DNA of 64,000 nt from Symbiodinium microadriaticum (taxonomy: Eukaryota > Sar > Dinophyceae > Suessiales > Symbiodiniaceae): NCBI GenBank assembly GCA_001939145.1, contig LSRX01000260.1:608690-672689 (forward strand), read 5' to 3'. This document shows, one piece after another, positions 53,363 through 63,836 of the stretch (its first letter is position 1; each line of letters opens with the position of its first letter). The position numbers and the translations under genes are program-made. Below the pieces are notes generated by a model. The model ran no database searches. It was not told the origin of the DNA and was given only the letters and a program-made list of their open reading frames with translations.

Positions 53363-53647
53363 ACGAAATTGCAAAAGGCCGAAAGCTTTTGAAAATCTTC
53401 AGCCCCAAGCTCCGAAACCGCAACCCTTATTACCTAGCAGAATGCACAGTGCTTGAAAGCTCCCTCCGAGCAAAAGGCTCAAGGTTTTCGGGGGGTTTGG
53501 GGCCTTTCGGTGTAAGAATTGAAACGTTTAGGATGTCTGAAACCACTGCGCCAAATATCTGGCATATAACCTCCCACCCTACAAGAGCAGCTTCAGCCCC
53601 CAATTTCCAAAGCTGTAAGTCCGACCTCCTGACACGCCTTGTGCTTT

Positions 53648-53738
53648 GGGGTTTAAGGGTTTAGGGCTTAGGGGTTTAGGGTTTAGGGCTTAGGGTTTAG
53701 GGGTTTAGGGGTTTAGAGCTTGGGGTTTAGGGGTTCAG
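53648..53738. repeat. TTTAGGG/TTTAGGGG tract 3' of cysteine-rich exon
   Basis: Directly adjoins exon 53742-53792 on its intron side. Confidence 0.8.
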
Positions 53739-53741
53739 GGC

Positions 53742-53792
53742 CCCACCGCCACCTCCTCGGGGTTTGCCACCCAGCCAGCGCTGCAGTTATAC
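53742..53792 (-). CDS. Cysteine-rich repeat exon (YNCSAGWVANPEEVAV)
   Basis: After GGCGCAG sixteen codons read YNCSAGWVANPEEVAV, ending GG|GCCC (GC donor, phase 2). It is homologous to 57570-57641. It is the lowest-coordinate exon of this gene that I recognise; whether all the exons form one gene is inferred. Confidence 0.6.
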
Positions 53793-54045
53793 CTGCGCCC
53801 GAGCCCGGAGCTTTTTTGGGATGCTGGGGGCTCTATGCTACAGTATACTACATAAAAAAAACTACCATACTCTATCATATACAAAAAAACACTCATCTTC
53901 TATAATAAACTATAACTCGCTAGAGTTTTTCTTTAACACCAGCCCTAAGCCCTAAGCCCTGAGAAGTACTTGGGTTCTAAAGCTTGGGGCTCTGATTGAC
54001 CCTAAGCCCTCGAGCCGTAAACCCTAGCATCCTACAGCCTAGCAC

Positions 54046-54130
54046 CTAAACCCTAAACCCTAAACCCTAAACCCTGAACCCTAAACCCTAAACCCTAAAC
54101 CCTAAACCCTGAACCCTAAACCCTAAACCT
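54046..54130. repeat. CCCTAAA array
   Basis: About twelve nearly perfect units beside the family B copy at 54162. Confidence 0.9.
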
Positions 54131-54161
54131 ATCCTGAAGCCTCAAACCTGGGAATCCGAAC

Positions 54162-54267
54162 TACTGCTGATGATACAAATCCTGCATTACCTTAAGGACC
54201 CTAAACTGTGGGAATTATGGTATATCCCTTCTTATGGGTAATGCAGGATTTTACATCATCAACCGTA
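54162..54267. mobile_element. MITE-like family B copy
   Basis: Uninterrupted B copy with TATGGGTAATGCAGGATTTT before the right terminal repeat; reference for the interrupted copy at 51376. Confidence 0.8.
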
Positions 54268-54869
54268 TAACCAGCGTACCTTACGGCTTCAGGGTTAAAG
54301 GGTGCTAAGTCTCCAAGAGGTCCGGGTACCCCTAAACCCTAAACCCTAAACCCTAAAAATGCTTTAGGAGAAAGATACAAGACCCTGAGCTTCTCAGCTC
54401 CTGGGCTCAGAGGGTCTGGGCAAATTTATCGTAGACCACAAGGGCATCGGGTTTGGGGTTTATGGGTTTATGGGTTTCTGGGTTTAGGGTTTAGGTTTTA
54501 GGGTTTGGGGGTTTAGGGGTTTAGGGTTTAGGGTTTAGTCCCCCGGACCCCCACCCCGGAATGCCCAACACGACAGCCATCTCTGGAGACATGAGCTCAG
54601 ACTTTCGAAGCACTCACCCTCAACCCTAAACCCTAAACCCTTGAAAGAGCCTCGATTCTCTTTAAGGCCTGCGCTTGCGTCGAGTCGAAATTTTGCCCCT
54701 ACGAACCTGGGAGCCTGGCTCTTCATGGCCGCTGGAACCGACCGGTGAGAAGGTTTAGGGTTTCGGGCTTAGGGGTTTAGGGGTTTTAGGGTTTAGGGTT
54801 TAGGATTTGGGGTTTAGGGCCACAGTGCAACCCAGCCGGGCTGCCTCCGTCCGGTTGTTGCATCCCCAG

Positions 54870-55008
54870 GGCTCCTCATCGAAGAGGCCTACACCAAGGT
54901 GCTCGTGACCCCAGCGTGGTCGTGGGCTTTCGACCCCTTGCCGAGCTCCTTCTCCCACTTCGCGAAGACGGCCCGTCGTGTAGCTGCTCTGGCTCGACTC
55001 GTTGCAGG
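54870..55008 (+). CDS. Unrecognised plus-strand exon
   Basis: The acceptor TCCCCAG is followed by LLIEEAYTKVLVTPAWSWAF then DPLPSSFSHFAKTARRVAAL, ending CAGG|GTCAGC. It is clearly protein-like. A minus-strand frame (TRRAVFAKWEKELGKGSK) is also open, so the strand is not certain. Confidence 0.4.
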
Positions 55009-55735
55009 GTCAGCCGGCGCTACGATGCTCTGTCTGAAAGTTAGACGCCGCTTCCCGGGATACCTGATCGGGAGCCCCGCACATTTGCAAGACTACCCAC
55101 TGGGTCGATATTCGGGTCAAGCCTCAGTGTTGGATCCTAGCTCCACAGGGTCTATATTCGGATCGTCGCGTAAGAAACTCCAAGGAAGTTTCCCAAAACT
55201 TCGCCCGAATCCTAAATGGTGAGCTCCCAACCCCACACCTTCAGACAAAAATCTTGGCCTAAGCCTTGCAAGTCGCATATGACCCCTAAATCCTATACCC
55301 TTCGCCCTTTTTTCTGGATCCTGTCCCCTTTGCGGTACATATTCGAAATTCCTGGATGTCCGTCTTGGCTCAACCGACAAAACGGTTCAACAAAACCGGA
55401 ACCAGAACGGCACCTGGGAAAGCAGAAACGCTGAAAAACAAGACGCCTGGAAGCACCATACAAAAGAATATTGTTCCTGAGGGCTCCTTATCATACTTGT
55501 AGTATACTATATATACCCCGAATCCCTATTCAAACTATTCTGTCGCGGAGTGGTGAAAGTCAGGCGAAACAAGTCAGAAAGGTGTGCATTACCCCACCTG
55601 AGATTACCGAATCAAGCTTGCTAGAAACAGCATGGGCAATTCGAGGCCCCTAATCTAAACCCTAAACCCCGTACCCTAAACCCTATATCATAGAACCCAA
55701 ATAAACAGAACGAAACCATTACAAGAATCCTGAAG

Positions 55736-55850
55736 AATCCGGTTCTACGCCCTGGAGTCTCTCCGATGCCTGCTGCAGGCTGGAGCGCAGCAGGTCTCAG
55801 GATCTTTGCCGACCTGCTTCCACCAGTTTGGGGCCGGTCACAAGGGCAGT
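55736..55850 (+). CDS. Unrecognised plus-strand exon
   Basis: After CCTGAAG the frame reads IRFYALESLRCLLQAGAQQV then SGSLPTCFHQFGAGHK, with a possible GC donor. ALESLRCLLQAGA has an ankyrin-like rhythm, but one unit is not enough to call the family. It may belong with 54870-55008. Confidence 0.35.
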
Positions 55851-56089
55851 ACTACTCCCAAAAAAGGCTTTGGGTGGTATATCCTAAACCCTAGACCCTA
55901 AACCCTAAACCCTAACCCTAGACCCTTGGGGGTATGACTATACTACTCCACGCTCTCAGGCCCCTAATATATTCTGCCATATCGATAGGAAGGACATCCG
56001 GAAAAGGGCTTTGGCGATCGCCGAGGCCTAAGATTCGGGGTGTCAAGGCTCCCTGTTCGAGGTGTCAGTTTGCAGAAGTTCATGTAGGA

Positions 56090-56206
56090 ATGTATGGGCC
56101 CTACAAAGTTACCAATACAATTTTTTGGGTGGGGTTCCTTCTTATGATGATTATGGTATACTGGGCCCCCCAACCCCTATTCTAAGTATTGAGGCCCCTA
56201 TGTTAG
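56090..56206 (-). mobile_element. MITE-like family A, reverse orientation
   Basis: Read on the minus strand it starts CTAACATAGGGGCCTCAATA and continues TTAGAATAGGGGTTGGGG and TATACCATAATCATCATAAG. Confidence 0.65.
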
Positions 56207-56717
56207 CCCTAAATCATCAAGCCTCAGACTCAAGAACTCCGCATCGCAAACACCTGGCATAAGCACCCTAAACACTCAACTCAGACGGCCCGTGCCCTTT
56301 GCGGATGCCATTTGTGGAATGTCGAGGCTTAAGACACAGCGATGCCTGCCTTTCCGCTCTTGATGTCGGCATTCATCCACCCCTCCGCCTCATGCGATGC
56401 GAGAGGGGGCAGTTGAGGATGTAGGGCTTGAGAGTCCAGGGTTCAGGATTTGGGAATTACGGTGTGGGATTTGGGAATTAGGGTTTAGGATTTGGTCATC
56501 GCGCTTGATCGCCTCGGGCTGGGCTGAGGAGGTTGAGGGCCGGAAAGCTGCGATCCTGTCTGCATCTTGCTTCCCCTTCAGAGGACTGGGCAAGAAGCCT
56601 TCTAATCTTCGGCAGATGCCAAACCAAATCCAACTGACAAGTCACAGGAACCCAGTCACCAAAACAGGACCCTAAACCCTAAACCCAAGACCCTAAACCC
56701 TAAACCCAAAACCCTAG

Positions 56718-56804
56718 GTGCAAGAAATCAAAACCCGACTCCGTCGGGGACTCCGTGGACGCAGATCCGGGCTTCTGGCCGCTGGGCACTCGAAGACTGC
56801 GCAG
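56718..56804 (+). CDS. Exon-like segment with clean splice sites
   Basis: The segment lies between CCCTAG and GCAG|GTAGGC. Two frames are open; one reads CKKSKPDSVGDSVDADPGFW then PLGTRRLR. Function unknown. Confidence 0.3.
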
Positions 56805-56825
56805 GTAGGCGTACAGCACGCCTCC

Positions 56826-57020
56826 GAAGGGCACTATACTATATCATACTATATCATGCTATATCACACCATATCATGCAGAAATAGACCATGTCATACA
56901 ACATCATACAATAATAGAACATGTTGTACTATCCTGTACTGCATTATCGTATATTGTACTATATTATCTTACCTGATTTGGTGTTTTGTGGTGGTATATT
57001 ATGATGTGCTATGTTACACT
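56826..57020. repeat. Degenerate ACTATATCAT tandem repeat
   Basis: Imperfect 10-bp units, some palindromic, rich in start and stop codons. Confidence 0.75.
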
Positions 57021-57569
57021 ACATTCCACACCAGTATACCAGATCGTCAAGACTCCTTTCTTGCTCTAAGGTCCGACTCATTTCGGGCTTCGGGTTTTCA
57101 CTTGGAGTGTAGGTTTCGGTTTTGTTTTTGTCATGTCGATCTTGTTGTTGACAGGATATCCACCTCGAATTGTGTTGCGCCCTTGCACAAAAGCCGTGCG
57201 GACCTGGTTTTTGCGAGTACAAAGGTTTAAGACTTTCAAGCCAAAGAGAGTAGGCCCGAAGCAGTTTCTCAGGGCTTTGCTTCGGAGCCCAAACCCCCTT
57301 AAAATGCAAAAGCTACACTTCGGCCCCAACGCGACCCGAACCCTTAAAACTGAAAACCCTGACACCTCTAACTAACCCTAGTCTAAAACCCAAAACTCCA
57401 AAACCCTGAAGCCTAAAGCCCTTCTCGAACTTTAGCAGTTGTCCGGCGCAGCCTCATACCTTATGGATTTAGGTTTAGGATTTTGAACGTGGAAATTTCA
57501 GGGCTTGGGATCTTCGCGGTTCATAGCGCTTAGGGCCTAGGGGTTAGTTGTCGTCCTCGTCGGTCTCAC

Positions 57570-57641
57570 CGTACTCGCCATCATTGGAGTGGTTGTGCGC
57601 CCAGCCGGCGCTGCAATTGTAGATGCCTCGGATGCAGGCAT
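57570..57641 (-). CDS. Cysteine-rich repeat exon (ACIRGIYNCSAGW)
   Basis: After ACACCAAG the frame reads ACIRGIYNCSAGW then AHNHSNDGEY, ending TACG|GTGAGA, a strong GT donor in phase 1. If the donor is ignored, the frame reaches TAA at 57544-57546. The YNCSAGW codons differ from those at 53742-53792 only at third positions, which supports coding on this strand. Confidence 0.6.
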
Positions 57642-57763
57642 CTTGGTGTTTACGCCCCCGGCCAAAAGACTCAGTCGTCAGTCCCATGATTCGTGAGTCA
57701 TGATGCTTGCCCTGGGCCTCAGTGACCTAAACAGATGGGGACAAATGAGGGCAGAGGTAAGTC

Positions 57764-57838
57764 CTGCAACACCACCAGGAGTCTTCTGGCAGCACATATA
57801 GCATCTCTCCCCAAGGTTGAAGAATCGCAGATGAGCCA
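57764..57838 (-). CDS. Cysteine-rich repeat exon (NLGERCYMCCQKTPGG)
   Basis: After TTCACAAG the frame reads AHLRFFNLGERCYMCC then QKTPGGVA. The spacing G-x5-CC equals that of exon 60834-60909. The exon end GTTGCAG|GACT would need a GA donor, so the 3' boundary is uncertain. With that boundary it joins 57641 in phase (G|AT gives Asp). Confidence 0.45.
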
Positions 57839-58327
57839 CTTGTGAAATACTGAAAATGGCCGGGAGCGGCTGAGAACAAGATTGACAACGGCACAGAATC
57901 GAATCACAAATGATCCAGACACGACTCCTTTCAGGGACGGCTGCCTGTACGAGTGAGACTTTAAGCTTCTAACTCCTCAGACCTTCAACGGTTTCTGTCC
58001 CCCTACTGCTGTCGGCATGATAGGTCTCCGAACTTGCTGTTTCAGGATCCGAGCTTCCCCTGTGCAAGCACTGCGAAGAACTTCTAAACCCGCCGGAAGC
58101 ATAGCTTCACAAGCACCACATCAAGACAGCGATGATGAGAAAGTAACGTGAGCTAGGCCTCCAAAGCAATCATGTCGGCAAAAGCTCCCGACCTTAACCT
58201 CTGTACTGAATCCCAGTCTGTAGAAACTACATCTCCGTGGCAATCAAGCTCACAGACCCCCGGCAGAAACACAAAGGGAACCCAAACAACCTTTCAGGTT
58301 TCAGGGTGTGGGGACCCAGATCCTCCG

Positions 58328-58412
58328 AAACCCCTTAACTAAGGAATATACCTTAACGTAAAATCGGATCCCTAATATGATTTAAAGTAGATTCCTTCAC
58401 TTAAAGGGGTTT
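58328..58412. mobile_element. MITE-like family D copy
   Basis: AAACCCCTTAACTAAGGAAT and ATTCCTTCACTTAAAGGGG inverted ends. Partial relatives lie at 10736 and, reversed, at 37544-37591 (TCGGATCCCTA core). Confidence 0.65.
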
Positions 58413-58549
58413 TGGAAAATCTGGGGGTAAGCAGTTCCCACCTCAACTCTTGGGGGAAGCTGCAAACACAAACGGATCTGCCAGGCGGCTGCACTTTGGC
58501 TTGCAACATTCGACGATACTCCTTCGAAGGGCTACAAGAAGGGTTGAAG

Positions 58550-59300
58550 CACAAAGGTTGCGACAAATGATACTGTAAGGGCTAGTATAGGGGTTCTACA
58601 GTCGAACCGTGTGCATTACAAGACTTCATGACACTCTGCAGCGTTGCACAGTAGAGCACAATGCAATACAAGCCAACACTATGCTCTAGAACACATCTAC
58701 CCAACATCTACAACACGGACAATAGAGCTCAAAACAGGTAATACTGCAGGATGCTCTTGGGGAGGTCGAAGTGCATCCCGATTGTGTAGCCGGCAGTATA
58801 CCCCCTTGACATCGGGAAAGCACTAGGAAATGATTCTTCTTTGAAGGCAAGTTGTGTTGAGCAGGAATACATCGGGGCAGTCGGGGCACGCATCAATGTA
58901 TCGAGAGATGTAACATTACCCAGGCTGCAACGAAGCCCCTCTGTTCACAACTCCAGAGGCACAAAACGGAAACATGACTCATTGACACCATAGAACTCAA
59001 TGCAACATGCTATCGGTATAAACAATTAGGAATACTGCTGGAGTGCACCAGCAGGCTGAGAAGAAACAAGTGGAGTAGCTAGTTCCCTTGTTCCTAAACC
59101 GGCCATGGCGCACTCAAAACGCGGAGCTTTTTACACGCAAGCAGCAAAGATCTGTGAAGTTTGTACTACATAGGCATGGCACCTACTTTGTAAATGCACA
59201 TGTGTAAAAGTGTTGCTCAAGACCTACCTGTACTCGGGCCTACAAGCAAAGGAAAACAACATATATACATGACGTGAGCTGCAAGAAGAGGCATGCACTT
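58550..59300. other. Repeat-free interval, possible 3' UTR
   Basis: No telomere-type repeats and no convincing exon. It follows a minus-strand stop codon at 59300-59302, so it may be 3' untranslated sequence. Confidence 0.35.
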
Positions 59301-59395
59301 CAGCACTCCTCCTTCGCAGCCCCGCCAGGGGATTGCGACCTACTCTTCACTGTGCAGGTCCAACCCGTCAGGGCGACGACACCATGTGCCCTGAG
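59300..59395 (-). CDS. C-terminal exon with stop, unrecognised
   Basis: The acceptor TTTTCAG is followed by LRAHGVVALTGWTCTVKSRS then QSPGGAAKEEC and TGA at 59300-59302. The following 700 bp (down to about 58600) are repeat-poor and could be its 3' UTR. An upstream segment reading GPEDHGVPPEKR is interrupted by an ambiguous base at 59403. Confidence 0.4.
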   Translation of the reverse strand, partial: LRAHGVVALTGWTCTVKSRSQSPGGAAKEEC

Positions 59396-59463
59396 CTGAA
59401 AANCACACCGCTTCTCGGGAGGCACCCCGTGGTCCTCAGGACCTCGGTTGCATGGCCATCTTT

Positions 59464-59665
59464 TTGGGGGTTTAGCGGTTAGGATTTAGGGGGTTTAAGG
59501 TGTTTTAGGGGTTTAGGGGTTTGGGGCGTTAGGGGTTTAGGGTTTTAGGGTCTTGGGTGTTTTAGGGTTTAGGGGTTTTAGGGTTTAGGGTTTAGGGGTT
59601 TCCGGGTTTAGGGGTTTAGGGTTTAGCGGTTTCGGGGTTTAAGGTTTAGGGTTGTTTTAGGAGTT
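59464..59665. repeat. TTTAGGGG-rich tract
   Basis: Octamer and heptamer units with TTTTAGGG and TTTCGGG variants. Confidence 0.85.
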
Positions 59666-60136
59666 TAGGGGTTTTAGGAAGTCTTGGGGTTGCATGGCCT
59701 CTTTTTTTATTCTGGCATGTTGTGAGCCCCTTTGTAGGGCTGCTAGAACCGATTGATGCCTCGTTGATGATTTCAGGATCTATGTCAGGCTTTAGGGCTT
59801 TAGGGCTTCCGGCCTCAAGTTTCAGGGCTTCCCAAGGCTTTGCGGGCATACTTCTAGGCCCTTAACAATTAGATTAGGTTTTTGGGAAGTGTCTACTATG
59901 CTTTAACTTTAGCGCTTTAGGCTTTAGGGCTTTCGCGTTTGAGAGCTTTCGTGTTTGAGGGCTTGGGGATACAGGGTTGTAGGAAATGCAGGCCACAGAA
60001 GTTGGCCTTGCGGCTTCCGGGAGGGAGCGGTTCCCATTGTGCTGCATCTGTTTTTCCCCGTGGTTCGGGTCGCCGAGGGCAAGCTCTAAAAAAGAAGCTC
60101 ACCCGGCTCTGCTATAAAAACTCAGTGCATCTTCAG

Positions 60137-60274
60137 GCGGAGCCTGCACATCTGCCTCAACACCCCAAAGCCTTAGCCACCTTGATTTCAAATCTGCTGG
60201 GCCGGAAGCTCCGAGATGACTCTCGCACTCTAGCTGAAACCTGGAGTTTCTGGAAGAGAGCCTGGTCGTACTAA
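60137..60274 (+). CDS. C-terminal plus-strand exon with stop, unrecognised
   Basis: The acceptor ATCTTCAG is followed by 45 codons including AEPAHLPQHPKALATLISNL and RKLRDDSRTLAETWSFWKRA, then WSY and TAA at 60272-60274. It is protein-like; the upstream exon is uncertain. Confidence 0.4.
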   Translation, partial: AEPAHLPQHPKALATLISNLLGRKLRDDSRTLAETWSFWKRAWSY

Positions 60275-60461
60275 AGTCCTGCGCAGCCAGGCGGCAAAGG
60301 TGATCGAACAGGGCGCACTCCTCTCGCTTGGGTGATTTACGGCTTTCGGGCTTTGGTCTCGGGTTTGGGGTTTAGGGCTTCAGGTTAAAAGCTTCAGGCT
60401 TTGGGCCATGCTCCCGCAAAGGTAAGTCCCAGCGTCAAGACTCATCGGACGCACGATGTGA

Positions 60462-60815
60462 CAAACCCTAAACCCTAAACCCTAAACCCTAGAACCCTAG
60501 AGCCCTAAAACCCTAAAACCCTAAAACCCTAAACCCTTGATTGGCAGAAGGCTTCCGCAGCGCTGACAGAGGAAAGATACACGCCTGCGCTAGCGACCTT
60601 TGGATCAGGCCCGTAGTGCGAAACAAACTCTGAAACTTTCACCCCGAAACCCGAAACCCTAAACCCCAACCTAAACCCTCAACCCCTAACCCTAAACCCC
60701 AAACCCTAAACCCTAAACCCCTGAACCCCTAACCCTAAACCCCAAACCCTAAACCCCATACCCTAACCCCATACCCTAAACCCCAAACCCTGAGCCCCAA
60801 ACCCCTGAACCCTCA
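60462..60815. repeat. CCCTAAA tract with CCCCAAA variants
   Basis: Long tract immediately 3' of cysteine-rich exon 60834-60909. Confidence 0.85.
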
Positions 60816-60833
60816 AACAAACCGCCGGCGAGC

Positions 60834-60909
60834 CTGCATGCAGCATTCCTCCGGGCTGCTCCCGGTGACATTGGCCCGCGAAGGGTCGGCCTTGTAGCCC
60901 TTCGGACAC
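60834..60909 (-). CDS. Cysteine-rich repeat exon (CPKGYK...GSSPEECC)
   Basis: The acceptor GCCCGAG is followed by 25 codons CPKGYKADPSRANVTGSS then PEECCMQ and the GC donor CAG|GCTCGC, phase 0. The layout C-x2-GY-x10-G-x5-CC is shared with 57764-57838 (G-x5-CC). An N-glycosylation sequon (NVT) fits a secretory-pathway protein. It sits next to a MITE-like element at 60920. Confidence 0.65.
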
Positions 60910-60919
60910 CTCGGGCACG

Positions 60920-61036
60920 TGTAATGTAGGGACCTTAATCATTAGGATAGGGCTTTGTGGTATATTGTACTATTTTTATAAGAAGAAGAAGAAGAAGGAA
61001 CCCCCAAAATAGTGTAGGTAGTTATTTAGATTCCCT
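60920..61036 (+). mobile_element. MITE-like family A with AAG expansion
   Basis: TGTAATGTAGGGACCTTAAT, then AGGATAGGGCTTTGTGG, an AAGAAGAAG run and AACCCCCAAAATAGTGTAGG. It is 11 bp from cysteine-rich exon 60834-60909. Confidence 0.65.
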
Positions 61037-61300
61037 CTGGTTCTACATCTAGGGGCTGTTACCATTTGGGTATACAGGGCTCTTGGTGTAAATTGTTCGG
61101 TGTTTGCAATAGGGAGCTGTTAGGGCTACTCGTTCAACGTCTTCATGGCCCGTTGCGGTTGTGTCGGCATTCTGGCTTAGGGACCCTGCCCTAAACCCTA
61201 AACCCTAAACCTAAAACCGAATTGGAGGTTGCTGCCTTAACGCCGAAGCTCCAGCACGACGAACCCGAAGAGCCCTACAGGGTTAGAGAAATTTTTTTCC

Positions 61301-61403
61301 CTTGAAACAAATTTTTAAGTATTGAGGACTCGATATCGAAACCATCCATAACTTGAAACAAATCTTTCAAGCAGTGAGGACTCTATGTTAAAACCATCCA
61401 TAA
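61301..61403. repeat. Tandem duplication of about 51 bp
   Basis: CTTGAAACAAAT(T/C)TTT...AAACCATCCATAA occurs at 61301-61351 and 61352-61403 with scattered mismatches. It is not telomere-related. Confidence 0.8.
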
Positions 61404-62061
61404 TCGCATACCCCAGGTAGGGTGGAGAATGGAGCAGGGATCAGCCTGGGTCTCTGCAGCCTGTCACACGAACACAACGCTTGGCGCCCAGCAGCCCCTG
61501 TGCACCCAAGAGCCCGCGAGCCCATAATAGACCCCCAGCCCTTCAACCCAGATCCCTGAAACCCTAAACCCTAAACCCCTAAACCCCTAAACCCTAAACC
61601 CTAAACCCTAAACCCAGATCCCTGAAACTTAGATCCTGAACTGCTTAGCTTTGCATCTAAGTCCGGCACTCGTAGGCACTGCAGAGTGCATCACAGCAGT
61701 GCTCGGTGTCCTCGGAATGTAAGGCGTTTTAAGGGTTCAGGGCTTAAGGGTTAAGGGTGTAGGGTTTCAGGGTGAGGGGTTCGGGTTTGGGATTGAAGGC
61801 TTCGGTCTTTTTTTTTTGAACTCCTCTTCTCGCGTCATAAAGGGTTCGGGCTTAATACAAGGGCCTTCATCTTGGGAGTAGAAGCATGTCGGGACGATGA
61901 GGGCATGCTAGTACTGATTTTTCCAACCTTCAGATAAAGTGGGCTTAAGGGGGTAAAGGTTTAAGGTTGCCAAACCCCGCCACCCTAAATCTTGAACCTG
62001 AATGAAGGCCTAGACAAACCCCCTCACAACCCTAAACCCTAAACTCCAAAAAACCCAAAGC

Positions 62062-62118
62062 CTTCTCAAAGAAACGTCCGAGCCAGGCTGCATTGGCAAT
62101 GATCTCCCCTGCCTTCTC
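62062..62118 (-). CDS. Unrecognised exon (EKAGEIIANAAWLGRFFEK)
   Basis: Between GCTAAAG and AAG|GCTTTG (GC donor) lie nineteen codons EKAGEIIANAAWLGRFFEK, phase 0 at both ends. It is amphipathic-helix-like. No family match. Confidence 0.42.
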
Positions 62119-62544
62119 CTTTAGCCGGTAAGTTTCCGGGCCTCAAGGCAAGGTTTCGGATTTAGGGTTTTGGGTTTTGGGGTTTAGGGTTTATGCTTAG
62201 GGTTTAGGGTTTAAGGTTTAAGGGGGAGAGCAAGGTTCGTTGTAGCCTTCTGCGGGTTTCGAGGCTGAACCTCTGAGGGCCATCCCAAGCCCGGAGACCT
62301 CGAGCCCTAAAGCCAAGCATCCTACACACCTCCTCGCCCTAACTCCCTGAATCACGGTTTAGGGCTTCGCGTTTAGGGTTTAGGGTTTAGGGCTCCCCGT
62401 TTAGGGGTTGGGTTTAGGGTGTCGCGTTTAGGGCTGGGTTTAGGGCCATCTCTGCCGAAAGCCATCGCCACCTCCCGGAAGCAAAGGCGAAAATTTGAGC
62501 CCCCGGAAGGCCTCTGAGGCCTGAACCAGGGACCCTAAGATGCA

Positions 62545-62720
62545 GGGTTTAGGGGTTTAGGGGGGTTTAGTGGGGTTTAGGGCGGGTTTGGGGTTTAGGG
62601 GTTTAGGGGTTTAGGGGTTTGGGGGGGTTTAGGGGTTTAGGGGTTTGGGTTTAGGGTTTAGGTTTAGGGGTTAGGGTTTAGGGGTTTAGGGGTTTAGGGG
62701 TTTGGGGTTTAGGGCTGAGG
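62545..62720. repeat. TTTAGGGG octamer array
   Basis: About twenty octamer and heptamer units; more TTTAGGG follows at 62815-62925 and 63235-63320 (TTTAGGGGG). Confidence 0.85.
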
Positions 62721-62721
62721 T

Positions 62722-62805
62722 TTAGAGCCTTTTCTTTAAAGCACCCTTCTCCCCGGTCTGCACCTTCACAGGCTGGGAAGTTCCGGGGGTCAGGTGGTCT
62801 TTAAC
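62722..62805 (-). CDS. C-terminal exon with stop, unrecognised
   Basis: The acceptor CTTTCAG is followed by VKDHLTPGTSQPVKVQTGEK then GALKKRL and TAA at 62722-62724. It is a charged C-terminus. A plus-strand segment with AG and GTAGGT boundaries overlaps it, so the strand is only favoured. Confidence 0.35.
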   Translation of the reverse strand, partial: VKDHLTPGTSQPVKVQTGEKGALKKRL

Positions 62806-63136
62806 CTGAAAGGTAGGTTTAGGGCTGGTTTAGGGTTTAGGGTTTAGGGTTTTAGGGTTTAGGGCTTTTGGGTTTTAGGGTTTAGGGTTTGGGGTTTAGG
62901 GCTTTTTGGTTTTCGGGTTTAGGGCTCCAACGGCCCCAACCACTAATATGGGGGCCTTTGGTCAGTAAAGGGCTTTAGGGACAAGCCCATGATGACGTGG
63001 TTGGGGGATACATCATACTATGATCATAGAGACTACCAGGGGATACGGTTTACCATTACACTTATCGGGGGATACTACTAGTAAGGTTTGGTTTCAACTC
63101 CTATCTTATACCCGGAACCCTGAAACGCTGCATAAC

Positions 63137-63183
63137 CTGAGGGTGGCACAAGTATATCGTGAGCAGGAAGGCACGCAGCAATC
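63137..63183 (-). CDS. Cysteine-rich repeat exon (DCCVPSCSRYTC)
   Basis: The acceptor GTCTGCAG is followed by DCCVPSCSRYTCATL, ending AG|GTTATG (GT donor, phase 2). The pattern CC-x2-x-C-x2-Y-x-C resembles cysteine-rich repeats I associate with dinoflagellate surface or secreted proteins; I cannot assign a named domain. It joins 60909 in phase (AG|G gives Arg). Confidence 0.6.
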
Positions 63184-63577
63184 CTGCAGACCGGGGCAAC
63201 TGCAGCTATCGTGGTCCAGCGTTTAGGATTTAGCGGGTTCAGGGGGTTTAGGGGGTTTAGGGGGTTTAGGGAGTTTAGGGGGTTTAGGGGCTTTAGGGGC
63301 TTGAGGGGTTAGGGGTTTCGGTCCATGGGCAGGTACGGCCCAAACCATGAAGCTTACGCCAACTCTTTCTAAGGTCATATGCCTTGCAACCCAACCCTAA
63401 ACCCTAAGCCCAAAACCCTCAAACCTAAACCCTAAACCGGAAACGCGAAGCCCAAAACTCCAAAACCCTAAACCTAAACCCCAAAACCCTAAACCCCAAA
63501 CCATGATCCTTGAAGCCTGGAGACCCCCCGGTTCCGGGGATCTGGATATTTAGGGAAAAACGTGTCGAGCATGGGGC

Positions 63578-63691
63578 TACGGTCGATGATAGAAATCCTG
63601 CAATACCCTAAGGACCCTAGACTATGGGTACTATTGGTACTATGGTATATTCCTTATTATGGGTAATGCAGGATGTATATCATCAGCCGTA
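63578..63691. mobile_element. MITE-like family B copy
   Basis: TACGGTCGATGATAGAAATC to GATGTATATCATCAGCCGTA. A short internal duplication (GGGTACTATTGGTACTATGG) distinguishes it. Confidence 0.75.
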
Positions 63692-63723
63692 GTATGGGTT
63701 TCGGGAGGTTTGGGCTTAGGGCT

Positions 63724-63836
63724 GAGGAATCATTAGACTAGGGTTTTAGGATATACTGCACTCTACTTCTCATATCTTCGAGCAAGGAACCCTGAAAAGT
63801 AGTAATAGTCATTCTTTAAGCTTCTATATTCGGCCT
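63724..63836 (+). mobile_element. MITE-like family A, diverged
   Basis: ATTAGACTAGGGTTTTAGG, GGAACCCTGAAAAGTAG and TTCTATATTCGGCC keep the family order. Further fragments occur at 5980-6078, 41965-42066, 55466-55543 and 59855-59907. Confidence 0.45.
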
